Position numbers and translations under genes: made by a program. A model generated the notes under the pieces. That model was not told where the DNA came from and made no database searches. It was given only the letters and a program-made list of their open reading frames with translations. Below, one piece after another: positions 28,032 through 36,457 of a DNA stretch of 64,000 bases. Each line of letters opens with the position of its first letter. Within the stretch, counting starts at the first letter, position 1. The stretch comes from Brevundimonas sp. (GTDB lineage: Bacteria > Pseudomonadota > Alphaproteobacteria > Caulobacterales > Caulobacteraceae), in contig NZ_QFNM01000009.1 of assembly GCF_003248455.1 (NCBI RefSeq), positions 10,812 through 74,811 of the forward strand, read 5' to 3'.

Positions 28032-30413
28032 ATGACCGCCACATCCGCCACTGTCCGAAGACTGCTGTCCGCCACGGCCCTCCTTACCAGCCTGGGCGCG
28101 CCCGCCCTGGCCTGGGCTGCGCCGGACGCGCCGCCCGCGCCCCAGGCGGCGACGCCCGGCGTGGCCAGCGTCGGCGACATCGTCGTCACCGCCCGCCGAC
28201 GCGACGAGCGGGCGCAGGACGTGCCCATCGCCCTGACGGTCGTAAACGAGGAACTGCTGGACCGCACCGGCGCCTACAATGTCGGCCAGGTCGCCCAGCT
28301 GGCGCCCAGCGTCCAGCTTCTGACGTCGAACCCCCGGAACACCGCCATCACCATCCGGGGCCTGGGCGCCAGCTACGGCCTGGCCAACGACGGGCTGGAG
28401 CAGGGGGTCGGCATCTATGTCGATCAGGTCTATTACGGCCGCCCGGCCACCGCGACGCTGGACTTCGTCGATCTGGACCGGATCGAAATCCTGCGCGGGC
28501 CGCAGGGCACCCTGTTCGGCAAGAACACCACCGCCGGCGCCCTGAACATCACCACCCAGGCGCCGTCCTTCACGCCCGAAGGCCGCGCCGAAATGAGCTT
28601 CGGCGACTACGGCTTCCTTCAGGCCAAGGCCACCGTCAGCGGCCCCGTCGTGGACGACAAGGTCGCCGCCCGCGTCTCGGTCGTCTCCACCCGGCGCGAT
28701 GGCGTGCTGGACAATGTCACCACGGGCGAGAAGCAGAACTCGCAACAGTCGATCAGCCTGCGCGGCCAGCTGCTGTTCCAGCCCACGGATCAGCTTCGCA
28801 TACGGCTCTACGCCGACTACGCCGACCTGACGCCCGACTGCTGCACCCAGGTCTATGTCACGGCGGGCCAGACGCTGAAGCCCGCCGCCCAGCAGTTCGC
28901 CGCCCTGGCCGCCGGGCGCGGCTATGCTCCGCCCAGCACCGACCCCTACGACCGCCTCGCCGATGTCGACAGCCCGATCCAGGCCGACCAGATCCACCGC
29001 GGCGTCTCGGCCGTCGTCGACTACGATTTCGGTTTCGCCACCCTGACCTCGGTCTCGGCCTGGCGCGCCTGGGACTGGGGGCCGAAGAACGACCGCGACT
29101 ACACCGCGCTCGACATCACCCGCCAGTCGGCCAATCCGTCGTGGCAGGATCAATGGAGCCAGGAGTTGCGGCTGTCCTCCAACGGATCGAACCGCATCGA
29201 CTGGACCGTCGGCCTTTACGCCTTCCATCAGGCGGTCGAGACGCACGGCGTCACCGAATACGGCCGCGACGCCGTCTATTGGCTGATCGGGCCGAACCTG
29301 CCGACCGTGCCCGACGCCCTGCTGGACGGCTATATCGTGTATAACGACAGCCGGATCGAGACGGATTCATACGCCGTCTTCGGCCAGCTGACCTGGAACA
29401 TCACTGACCGGCTGCACCTGACGCCGGGCCTGCGCTACACCAAGGAAGACAAGTCCGGCTGGTATCAGGCCACGACGGCTGGCGGCCTCGTCACCAACGA
29501 TGCGGCCCTGATCTCGCGCCGTCTGGGCGTCGCCCGCCCCCAGGCCTATGGCGCCAGCCTGTCGGACGACGACCTGTCCGGTCAAGTGTCCCTAGCCTAT
29601 GACGTCGCCGACGACGTCCTGACCTACGCCAGCGTCGCGCGGGGCTATAAGTCGGGCGGCATCAATATGGCGGGCATTCCCAACCTGCCCAACGGCCAGC
29701 CGTCCCTGACCAACGCCGTGGTCAAGCCCGAGGTCGTCACCACCTATGAGCTGGGCCTGAAGACCCAGGCGTTCGGCCGTCGCCTGACCGCCAACCTGGC
29801 CGCCTATCGCACCGATGTCGAAGACTATCAGGCCAATGTGGTCGACAGCGGCCCCGGCGCCCTGCGCGGCTATCTGGCCAACGCCGACAAGGTGGTGATC
29901 CAGGGCGTGGAACTGGACGCCTTCGCCAGGCCGAACCAGCATGTCGACCTCTACGCCAACGTCGCCTGGACCGATGCGAAATACGACGCCTTCGCCAACG
30001 GTCCCTGCCCGCTGGAGCGGATCGGGACATCGACCGTCGCCTGCGACCTGTCGGGCCAGGACCTGCCCGGCGTCTCGCCCTGGGCTGCGTCGGTGGGCGG
30101 CGAACTGCATGGCCGGGGCGGCTTCCTGGGCCTGCCGGGCGAGTTCTATGGCGGCGCCGACGCCAGCTATCGCTCGACCTACAACTCCGACGCCTCGGTT
30201 TCGCGCTATACCGAGATCGAAGGCTATTCCATTCTGAACCTGCGCGGCGGCTTCCGCGCCGACAACGGCTGGGAGGCCTTCGTCTGGGTCAAGAACGCGC
30301 TGGACGAGGACTATCTTCAGTTCGTCAGCGTCCAGTCCGGCAACTCGGGCCTGGTCATCGGCAATCCCGGCGATCCCCGCACCGTGGGGATCACCCTGCG
30401 GGCGCGGTACTAG
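28032..30413 (+). CDS. TonB-dependent receptor
   Basis: A 793-residue outer-membrane receptor. A signal peptide (residues 1-30, ending AWAAPD) leads to a TonB box region GDIVVTARRRDERAQDVPIAL. The plug domain contains IEILRGPQGTLFGKNTTAGALNITT (near 156-180). A 22-strand-type barrel ends in the terminal aromatic GITLRARY. It resembles the large FecA/pesticin-type receptors common in Caulobacterales for siderophores or plant-derived substrates; the ligand is not evident. The stop is TAG. Confidence 0.94.
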   Translation: MTATSATVRRLLSATALLTSLGAPALAWAAPDAPPAPQAATPGVASVGDIVVTARRRDERAQDVPIALTVVNEELLDRTGAYNVGQVAQLAPSVQLLTSNPRNTAITIRGLGASYGLANDGLEQGVGIYVDQVYYGRPATATLDFVDLDRIEILRGPQGTLFGKNTTAGALNITTQAPSFTPEGRAEMSFGDYGFLQAKATVSGPVVDDKVAARVSVVSTRRDGVLDNVTTGEKQNSQQSISLRGQLLFQPTDQLRIRLYADYADLTPDCCTQVYVTAGQTLKPAAQQFAALAAGRGYAPPSTDPYDRLADVDSPIQADQIHRGVSAVVDYDFGFATLTSVSAWRAWDWGPKNDRDYTALDITRQSANPSWQDQWSQELRLSSNGSNRIDWTVGLYAFHQAVETHGVTEYGRDAVYWLIGPNLPTVPDALLDGYIVYNDSRIETDSYAVFGQLTWNITDRLHLTPGLRYTKEDKSGWYQATTAGGLVTNDAALISRRLGVARPQAYGASLSDDDLSGQVSLAYDVADDVLTYASVARGYKSGGINMAGIPNLPNGQPSLTNAVVKPEVVTTYELGLKTQAFGRRLTANLAAYRTDVEDYQANVVDSGPGALRGYLANADKVVIQGVELDAFARPNQHVDLYANVAWTDAKYDAFANGPCPLERIGTSTVACDLSGQDLPGVSPWAASVGGELHGRGGFLGLPGEFYGGADASYRSTYNSDASVSRYTEIEGYSILNLRGGFRADNGWEAFVWVKNALDEDYLQFVSVQSGNSGLVIGNPGDPRTVGITLRARY

Positions 30414-30422
30414 ACGGCGCAA

Positions 30423-30451
30423 GTCTCCTCCCCGCTTCGCAGGGAGGGGAC
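30423..30451. terminator. Stem-loop between convergent genes
   Basis: GTCTCCTCCC (30423-30432) pairs with GGGAGGGGAC (30442-30451) with one wobble pair and a 9-base loop. It lies between the TonB receptor stop and the tdh stop. There is no clear T-run, so termination is only likely from position. Confidence 0.45.
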
Positions 30452-30459
30452 GCCGGTTC

Positions 30460-31512
30460 TCAGGCCGCCTTGTCCCAGTCCAGAACGACCTTGCCCGACC
30501 GGCCCGACTTCATGGCCTCGAAGCCTTCGCGATAGTCGGCGTAGGCCAGCCGGTGGGTGATCAGGGGGCTGAGGTCCAGACCGGCCTTCAACAGGCCCAG
30601 CATCTTCCTCCAGGTGGTGAACATCTCGCGGCCATAGACGCCCTTGATGGTCAGCGCCTTCAGGATGATCGCGCCCCAGTCGGTCTCCATCGGCTTGGCG
30701 GGAATCCCCAGCATGGCCATGCCGCCGCCCATGATCAGGGTGTCGACGCATTGTCTGAAGGCGACCGGGGAGCCCGACATCTCCAGCGCCACGTCGAACC
30801 CGACCTTCAGGCCCAGTTCCTTCATTACGTCGTGGATGTCTTCCTTGGTGGTGTTCACGGTGCGCACGCCCGGCGCCACCTTCTGCGCCAGGTCCAGCCG
30901 GAAGTCGTTGATGTCGGTCAGGACCACGGTCCGCGCGCCCGCATGACGGGCCACGGCGGCGGCCATCATGCCGATGGGGCCCGCGCCCGTGACCAGGACG
31001 TCCTCGCCCAGCAGGTCGAACTGCTGGGCCGTGTGAACCGCATTGCCGAACGGATCGAGGATCGAGCCGATCTCGTAGGGCACGTCGTCGGGCAGTTCGA
31101 TCACGTTGAAGGCCGGGGCCACGACGAACTCGGCGAAGGCGCCCTGGCGGTTCACGCCGATGCCGCGCGTGTGCGGGTCCAGGTGGAAGTGACCGGCGCG
31201 CGCCGCTTCGGAGTTCAGGTCGATGACGTGCCCCTCGGCCGAGACGCGCTGGCCGATCTTCAGCGGGCGATCCACCTCCTTGCCGACGGCGACGATCTCG
31301 CCGGCGAACTCGTGGCCGGTGATCATCGGGGTCGGGACGTTCTTCTGGGACCATTCGTCCCAGTTCCAGATGTGGATGTCCGTGCCGCAGACAGCCGTGC
31401 GATGCACCCGGATCAGCACGTCCTCCGGTCCCGCCTCGGGGATCGGCGCATCGATCAGTTCCAGGCCCTCAACCGGCCCGGTCTTGGCCAGGGCCTTCAT
31501 GGTTTGGGTCAT
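30460..31512 (-). CDS. tdh: L-threonine 3-dehydrogenase
   Basis: A 350-residue zinc-type medium-chain dehydrogenase that oxidises L-threonine to 2-amino-3-ketobutyrate with NAD+. Catalytic zinc ligands appear in AVCGTDIHIWNWDEWSQ and the following GHEFAGE. The nucleotide-binding fold has VLVTGAGPIGMMAA near 168-181. The segment that normally holds four structural-zinc cysteines reads GHVIDLNSEAARAGHFHLD and has none, so the structural zinc is lost. RBS GAGAGG precedes ATG 31512. It works with kbl upstream; a 92-bp inverted repeat separates them. Confidence 0.93.
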   Translation of the reverse strand: MTQTMKALAKTGPVEGLELIDAPIPEAGPEDVLIRVHRTAVCGTDIHIWNWDEWSQKNVPTPMITGHEFAGEIVAVGKEVDRPLKIGQRVSAEGHVIDLNSEAARAGHFHLDPHTRGIGVNRQGAFAEFVVAPAFNVIELPDDVPYEIGSILDPFGNAVHTAQQFDLLGEDVLVTGAGPIGMMAAAVARHAGARTVVLTDINDFRLDLAQKVAPGVRTVNTTKEDIHDVMKELGLKVGFDVALEMSGSPVAFRQCVDTLIMGGGMAMLGIPAKPMETDWGAIILKALTIKGVYGREMFTTWRKMLGLLKAGLDLSPLITHRLAYADYREGFEAMKSGRSGKVVLDWDKAA

Positions 31513-31549
31513 GATGACCTCTCCCTTGGTTATGCAGGAAGACCGTCCT

Positions 31550-31641
31550 CCTAGGCCTTGTGCCTAAGATCCAGACTCCCGGTCTCCATCGCGACCCCAC
31601 GTCCACGACGGAGTTTATGTATCCTAGGCACAAGGCCTAGG
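31550..31641. repeat. Inverted repeat with 21-bp arms between kbl and tdh
   Basis: The arm at 31550-31570 (core CCTAGGCCTTGTGCCTA) and the arm at 31621-31641 are reverse complements at 20 of 21 positions, with a 50-base spacer. Each arm contains the palindromic CCTAGG. It sits inside the kbl-tdh intergenic space and could form a large hairpin in the mRNA. It looks like a short mobile palindromic repeat rather than an operator. Confidence 0.8.
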
Positions 31642-31661
31642 ATGACGGGCAAAATGTGGCG

Positions 31662-32852
31662 TCAGATGACGCCCAGTTCTCGACCCGCCTGTGTAAACGC
31701 CGCGACCGTCCGGTCGATCTGATCGAAGGTGTGGGCCGCCGACATCTGGGTGCGGATGCGGGCCTGGCCGCGCGGCACCACGGGGAAGGAAAACCCGATC
31801 ACATAGACGCCCAGCTCCAGCGCCCGCGCGGCGAAATCCTGAGCCAGCTTGGCGTCGCCCAGCATGACGGGGATGATCGGATGTTCGCCGTCCAGCAGGG
31901 TGAACCCCGCCTCCGCCATCGCGCCGCGATAGCGGTGGGCGTTGGCCGACAGGCGCGTGCGCAGGGCGTCGCCCTCCGACCCTTGGGCGATGCGGATGGC
32001 TTCCAGCGACGACCCGCACACCGCCGGCGACAGGGCGTTGGAGAACAGATAGGGCCGCGCCCGCTGCTTCAGCAGTTCGACCACCGGTTTCCGGGCGCAG
32101 ATGAAGCCGCCCATGGCCCCGCCCAGCGCCTTGCCGAAGGTGCCGGTGACGAAATCGACCTGAACGCCGTGATGGGCGAAAGAGCCTCGCCCCTGCGGCC
32201 CCAGGAAGCCCGTCGCGTGACAGTCGTCGACCATGATCAGGGCGTCGTATTTGTCGGCCAGCGCCCGGATCTCGTCCAGCTTGGCGATATAGCCGTCCAT
32301 CGAGAAGGCGCCGTCGGTGGCGATGACGATGTCGCGCGCCCCGGCCGCGCGGGCCTCCTTCAGCCGGGTCTCCAGCTCGTCCATGTCCGAATTGGCGAAC
32401 CGATACCGCTTGGCCTTGCACAGCCGCACCCCGTCGATGATCGAGGCGTGATTCAGGCTGTCGGACACGATGGCGTCGTTCTCTCCGAACAGGGGCTCGA
32501 AGATCCCGCCGTTGGCGTCGAAGGCGGCGGCGAACAGAATGGCGTCCTCGAACCCCAGATAGCCGGCGATGGCGGCTTCCAGTTCCTTGTGGATCTCCAG
32601 CGTGCCGCAGATGAAGCGGACCGAGGCCGTGCCCGCACCCCACTTCGCCTGCGCCGCCATCCCGGCCTGGGTCACGCGCTCGTCGCCCGCCAGGCCCAGA
32701 TAGTTGTTGGCGCAGAAGTTCAGCACGTCGCGTCCGGCGACCTGGATCACCGGCCCCTGGCGCGAGGCGATGACGCGCTCCGGCTTGGTCAGCCCCTGGG
32801 CGTCGATGTCGGTCAGTTCGCCGGCGACGCGGTCGTAGAAGGTCTGGGTCAT
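31662..32852 (-). CDS. kbl: Glycine C-acetyltransferase (2-amino-3-ketobutyrate CoA ligase)
   Basis: A 396-residue alpha-oxoamine synthase using pyridoxal phosphate. It cleaves 2-amino-3-ketobutyrate with CoA to glycine and acetyl-CoA, completing threonine breakdown started by Tdh. It shows NFCANNYLGLAGDERV near 45-60, MVDDCHATGFLGPQGRG (PLP-contacting Asp/His) and VTGTFGKALGGAMGGF with the Schiff-base lysine near residue 240. It lies upstream of tdh in one transcription unit. Confidence 0.96.
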   Translation of the reverse strand: MTQTFYDRVAGELTDIDAQGLTKPERVIASRQGPVIQVAGRDVLNFCANNYLGLAGDERVTQAGMAAQAKWGAGTASVRFICGTLEIHKELEAAIAGYLGFEDAILFAAAFDANGGIFEPLFGENDAIVSDSLNHASIIDGVRLCKAKRYRFANSDMDELETRLKEARAAGARDIVIATDGAFSMDGYIAKLDEIRALADKYDALIMVDDCHATGFLGPQGRGSFAHHGVQVDFVTGTFGKALGGAMGGFICARKPVVELLKQRARPYLFSNALSPAVCGSSLEAIRIAQGSEGDALRTRLSANAHRYRGAMAEAGFTLLDGEHPIIPVMLGDAKLAQDFAARALELGVYVIGFSFPVVPRGQARIRTQMSAAHTFDQIDRTVAAFTQAGRELGVI

Positions 32853-32894
32853 GGGCCGCGACCTACGCCGATTTTCGATCCGTTTCCACCCGCC

Positions 32895-33803
32895 TCAGGT
32901 CGCGGGCTGGGGGTCGGCCTCCGCCCGGATGGGACTGACGCGGATACGCCCGCCGCAGGGGGTGAAGGCGAACGGCAGGCTCAGGGCGGCGGTGTCGCTG
33001 GGCGCCGTGACCTTCACCGTCGCGGCGTCGGGGCAGGTCTTCTGCATCGTCTCGTTCGGCACCACGTTCCAGGCCATTTCGAACCAGGCCCTGGCCTGGG
33101 GCGCCAGTTCGACCGGCGTCGGCGCCTGGCCCTGACGAAAATAGCTGCCGGGGCTTTGTTCCGCGCGGACCGACGTCACGGCGCGGCCGCGCGCGTCCTG
33201 AAGCGTCACGACGGGATAGCCGGTCAGGCTGCAGGCCTGGGTTCCGATGTTCCGAAGGCTGAAGTTGCGCACCCGGTTGCCGGCGCCTGCGTCCCCTTCG
33301 CCCGCCTCCAGCTTCAGTTGCGGCGCCTTGCACGGCAGGGCCGCCGGCAGCACCCCGCCCGGCGCAGGCGTCGGCGTCCGGCCCGGCGTCGGGATCGGCC
33401 CCGGCGCCGCCTCCGCTCCGGGAATGGGCCGCGAACAGCGTTCCAGAACCGCCACCCCGGTCTGCCCGTCCGGCCCCAGCCGGCTCAGCGTGCCGCCTTC
33501 CTGACCATCGCGGGTCGCCGTCCACCATTCGACCCCTGCTCCGACATAGCGCGCGCCGCTGGCCGACTGGACAGAGCGCAGGGCATAGGCCTGGTTCCGA
33601 TAGGTCACATTGGCGCTGTCGTTGTCGGCGTATTGCACCTGAAGCGTCGCCCCGCTTTCGCAGGCGAAGCCGACCGATGGGGCGGTCGAGGCGGGCGCCG
33701 CCTGCGGTTCCTCGGGCGCCGTCGACTGTTCCGGCGCCTGTTGCGAACAGGCGGCCCCGGCCAGGGCGGCGGCGGCGGCGAAGGCGGTCAGGCGGCGCGA
33801 CAT
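32895..33803 (-). CDS. Lipoprotein with MliC-like and DUF4232 domains
   Basis: A 302-residue lipoprotein: signal with lipobox AGAAC near residue 19, then a Glu/Pro/Ala linker. An MliC-like domain (about 47-125) has FACESGATLQVQYADNDSANV and the GxGxEWW-type motif typical of C-type lysozyme inhibitors. A proline-rich linker follows, then a DUF4232 domain (about 155-295) with CKAPQL, NIGTQACSLTGYPVVTL and a late CGG. The first domain suggests protection of peptidoglycan against host or predator lysozyme. The two-domain combination is unusual to me. Confidence 0.82.
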   Translation of the reverse strand: MSRRLTAFAAAAALAGAACSQQAPEQSTAPEEPQAAPASTAPSVGFACESGATLQVQYADNDSANVTYRNQAYALRSVQSASGARYVGAGVEWWTATRDGQEGGTLSRLGPDGQTGVAVLERCSRPIPGAEAAPGPIPTPGRTPTPAPGGVLPAALPCKAPQLKLEAGEGDAGAGNRVRNFSLRNIGTQACSLTGYPVVTLQDARGRAVTSVRAEQSPGSYFRQGQAPTPVELAPQARAWFEMAWNVVPNETMQKTCPDAATVKVTAPSDTAALSLPFAFTPCGGRIRVSPIRAEADPQPAT

Positions 33804-33866
33804 GATGACGTTCCCTCAGGTTTCGCCCTCAACGGGCGACCGCCCGAAAGGCTCCGCTTGCCGCGT

Positions 33867-34289
33867 TCAGTGATCGCCTTTCGGCGTTTCCATCAGTTCG
33901 ATCAGCACCCCGCCCATCGCCTTGGGATGCAGGAAGACGACCGGCGTGCCGTGGGCGCCGATGCGCGGCTCGCCCGTGCCCAGGATGGTCACGCCCTTGG
34001 CCCGCATTTCCGCGACGGCGGCATGGATGTCGGCGACCTCGAAACAGACGTGGTGCTGGCCGCCCTTGGGGTTCTTCGCCAGGAAGCCGACGATGGGGCT
34101 GGTCTCGTCATAGGGTTCGATCAGCTCGATCTGGGCCGTGGGCGTGTCCACGAAACAGACCTTCACCCCCTGCGCGGGCAGGTCGAACGGCTCGCCGATC
34201 CGGGTCGCCCCCAGCACGTCGCGATACAGTTTGATCGACTCGGCGATGGACGGCGTGGCGACGCCGACATGGTTCAGGGCGCCGATCAT
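33867..34289 (-). CDS. mce: Methylmalonyl-CoA epimerase
   Basis: A 140-residue glyoxalase/VOC-fold protein that interconverts (2S)- and (2R)-methylmalonyl-CoA. Metal-binding positions lie in LNHVGVATPSI (His near 7), GGQHHVCFEV and the C-terminal GGVLIELMET (Glu). It is the last gene of the propionyl-CoA operon and overlaps the mutase large subunit by ATGA. Confidence 0.95.
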   Translation of the reverse strand: MIGALNHVGVATPSIAESIKLYRDVLGATRIGEPFDLPAQGVKVCFVDTPTAQIELIEPYDETSPIVGFLAKNPKGGQHHVCFEVADIHAAVAEMRAKGVTILGTGEPRIGAHGTPVVFLHPKAMGGVLIELMETPKGDH

Positions 34290-36457
34290 GGCTTGTCCTT
34301 GCTCGGAGCGGGCTGGGCGTATCCCAGCCGCTGGTTCAGCTTCTCGATCAGGTCGACCGCCGTATCGGCGATGGCCGAGCCGGGCGGATAGACGGCGGCG
34401 GCGCCCATATCCAGCAAGGGCTGGACGTCCGACGGCGGAATGACGCCCCCGACCACGATCATGATGTCGGGCCGGCCCAGCTTCTCCAGCTCGGCCTTCA
34501 GCTCCGGGACCAGCGTCAGATGCCCGGCCGCCAGCGACGACGCGCCGACCGCATGGACGCCCTTCTCGACCGCATCCCTGGCCGCCTCGGCCGGGGTCTG
34601 GAACAGGCTGCCCGCCGTCACGTCGAAGCCCAGGTCGCCATAGCCGGTGGCGACGACCTTCTGACCCCGGTCGTGGCCGTCCTGGCCCAGTTTGGCGATC
34701 AGGATGCGCGGGGGGCCGCCGTCGTTCTCCACGAAGGTCGCCACCATGTCGCGGGCGCGGGCGAAGCGGGCGTCGGTTCCCGCCTCCTTGGCGTAGACGC
34801 CCGACACGGTCTGGACCGTCGCCACATGGCGGCCGAAAGCGGCCTCCAGCGCATCGGAAATCTCGCCCACCGTCGCCTTTGCGCGGGCGGCTTGAACCGC
34901 CAGTTCCAGCAGATTAGCGGTCCCCCGCGCGCCCTCTGTCAGGGCGTCCAGCGCCGCGTCGGTCTCCGCCTGGTCCCGTTCGGCGCGCAGCCGTTTCAGC
35001 TTGTCGATCTGGGCCGCCAGCACCGCCGCATTGTCGACCTTCAGCATCGGAATGTCGTCGGCGACGGGGTTCGGATATTTGTTCACCCCCACCACCGTCT
35101 GCTGGCCGGTGTCGATCCGGGCCTGAGTCCTGGCCGCCGACTCCTCGATCCGCAGCTTGGGTATGCCGGCCTCGATCGCCTTGGCCATGCCGCCCAGGGC
35201 CTCGACCTCGGCCATATGGGCGCGGGCGCGTTCGGCCAGTTCATGGGTCAGGCGCTCGACATAGAAGCTGCCGCCCCAGGGGTCGATCACCCGGGTCAGC
35301 CCCGTCTCCTGCTGCAGCAGGATCTGGGTGTTGCGCGCGATCCGGGCCGAGAAGTCGGTCGGAAGCGCCAGGGCCTCGTCCAGGGCGTTGGTGTGCAGGC
35401 TCTGCGTCTGGCCGCCCGCCGCCGCCATGGCCTCGACCATGGTGCGGGGCACATTGTTGAATACGTCCTGCGCCGCCAGCGACCAGCCCGAGGTCTGGCA
35501 GTGGGCGCGCAGCGACAGGGACTTGGGATCGACCCCGCCCTCTTTCCGCACCGCCTCGGCCCACAGCAGGCGGCCGGCGCGCATCTTGGCCACCTCCATG
35601 AAATAGTTCATGCCGATGGCCCAGAAGAAGCTCAGGCGCGGGGCGAACCGGTCGATGGCCATGCCCGCCGCGACGCCCGCCCGCAGATATTCGATCCCGT
35701 CCGACAGGGTGTAGGCCAGTTCGATGTCCGCCGAGGCCCCCGCCTCCTGCATATGATAGCCGGAGATGGAGATGCTGTTGAACTTGGGAGTCTCCTGCGC
35801 CGTCCAGGCGAAGATGTCGGCGATGATCCGCATCGAGGGCTCGGGCGGATAGATGTAGGTGTTCCTGACCATGAACTCCTTCAGAATGTCGTTCTGAATG
35901 GTCCCGGTCAGCTTTTCGTGGGGGACGCCCTGTTCCTCGGCCGCGACGACATAGAGGGCCAGGATCGGCAGCACCGCCCCGTTCATCGTCATCGACACCG
36001 ACATCTGGTCCAGCGGTATGCCGTCGAACAGGGTGCGCATGTCATAGATGCTGTCGATGGCCACGCCCGCCATGCCGACGTCGCCCTTCACGCGCGGGTG
36101 GTCTGAGTCATAGCCACGGTGCGTCGCCAGATCGAAGGCGATGCTCAGCCCCTTCTGGCCGGCCGCCAGGTTGCGGCGATAGAAGGCGTTGGACTCCTCG
36201 GCGGTGGAGAAGCCCGCATATTGCCGGATGGTCCACGGATTGCCCGCATACATGGTCGGATAGGGGCCGCGCACGAAGGGGGCGAACCCAGGCAGGCCGT
36301 GCTGATGATCCAGTTCGGCCGCGGCGTCGGCTCCATAGACGGTCGCGACCGTCAGCCCCTCGGGCGTCAGCCAAGGCTCGCGCGCCGGCCCCTGCCCCGT
36401 GGCGTCGAGGCTCAGGGAGATGCGGGTGAAGTCAGGGAAATTCCCAGAAGCGCTCAT
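34286..36457 (-). CDS. scpA: Methylmalonyl-CoA mutase, large (catalytic) subunit
   Basis: A 723-residue adenosylcobalamin enzyme converting (2R)-methylmalonyl-CoA to succinyl-CoA. The TIM barrel has TIRQYAGFSTAEESN, SISGYHMQEAGAS and QSLHTNALDEALALPTDFSARIARNTQ. The C-terminal B12-binding domain has the base-off motif DGHDRGQ (D-x-H-x-x-G, near 603-609) followed by SSLAAGH and VVGGVIPPSD. It overlaps both neighbours by 4 bases. Confidence 0.97.
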   Translation of the reverse strand: MSASGNFPDFTRISLSLDATGQGPAREPWLTPEGLTVATVYGADAAAELDHQHGLPGFAPFVRGPYPTMYAGNPWTIRQYAGFSTAEESNAFYRRNLAAGQKGLSIAFDLATHRGYDSDHPRVKGDVGMAGVAIDSIYDMRTLFDGIPLDQMSVSMTMNGAVLPILALYVVAAEEQGVPHEKLTGTIQNDILKEFMVRNTYIYPPEPSMRIIADIFAWTAQETPKFNSISISGYHMQEAGASADIELAYTLSDGIEYLRAGVAAGMAIDRFAPRLSFFWAIGMNYFMEVAKMRAGRLLWAEAVRKEGGVDPKSLSLRAHCQTSGWSLAAQDVFNNVPRTMVEAMAAAGGQTQSLHTNALDEALALPTDFSARIARNTQILLQQETGLTRVIDPWGGSFYVERLTHELAERARAHMAEVEALGGMAKAIEAGIPKLRIEESAARTQARIDTGQQTVVGVNKYPNPVADDIPMLKVDNAAVLAAQIDKLKRLRAERDQAETDAALDALTEGARGTANLLELAVQAARAKATVGEISDALEAAFGRHVATVQTVSGVYAKEAGTDARFARARDMVATFVENDGGPPRILIAKLGQDGHDRGQKVVATGYGDLGFDVTAGSLFQTPAEAARDAVEKGVHAVGASSLAAGHLTLVPELKAELEKLGRPDIMIVVGGVIPPSDVQPLLDMGAAAVYPPGSAIADTAVDLIEKLNQRLGYAQPAPSKDKP

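Noticed and set aside
31656..34391. 911-codon plus-strand open frame opposite kbl, the MliC lipoprotein and mce
   Set aside because: Shadow of three well-supported minus-strand genes; it crosses several gene boundaries and shows no family motifs.
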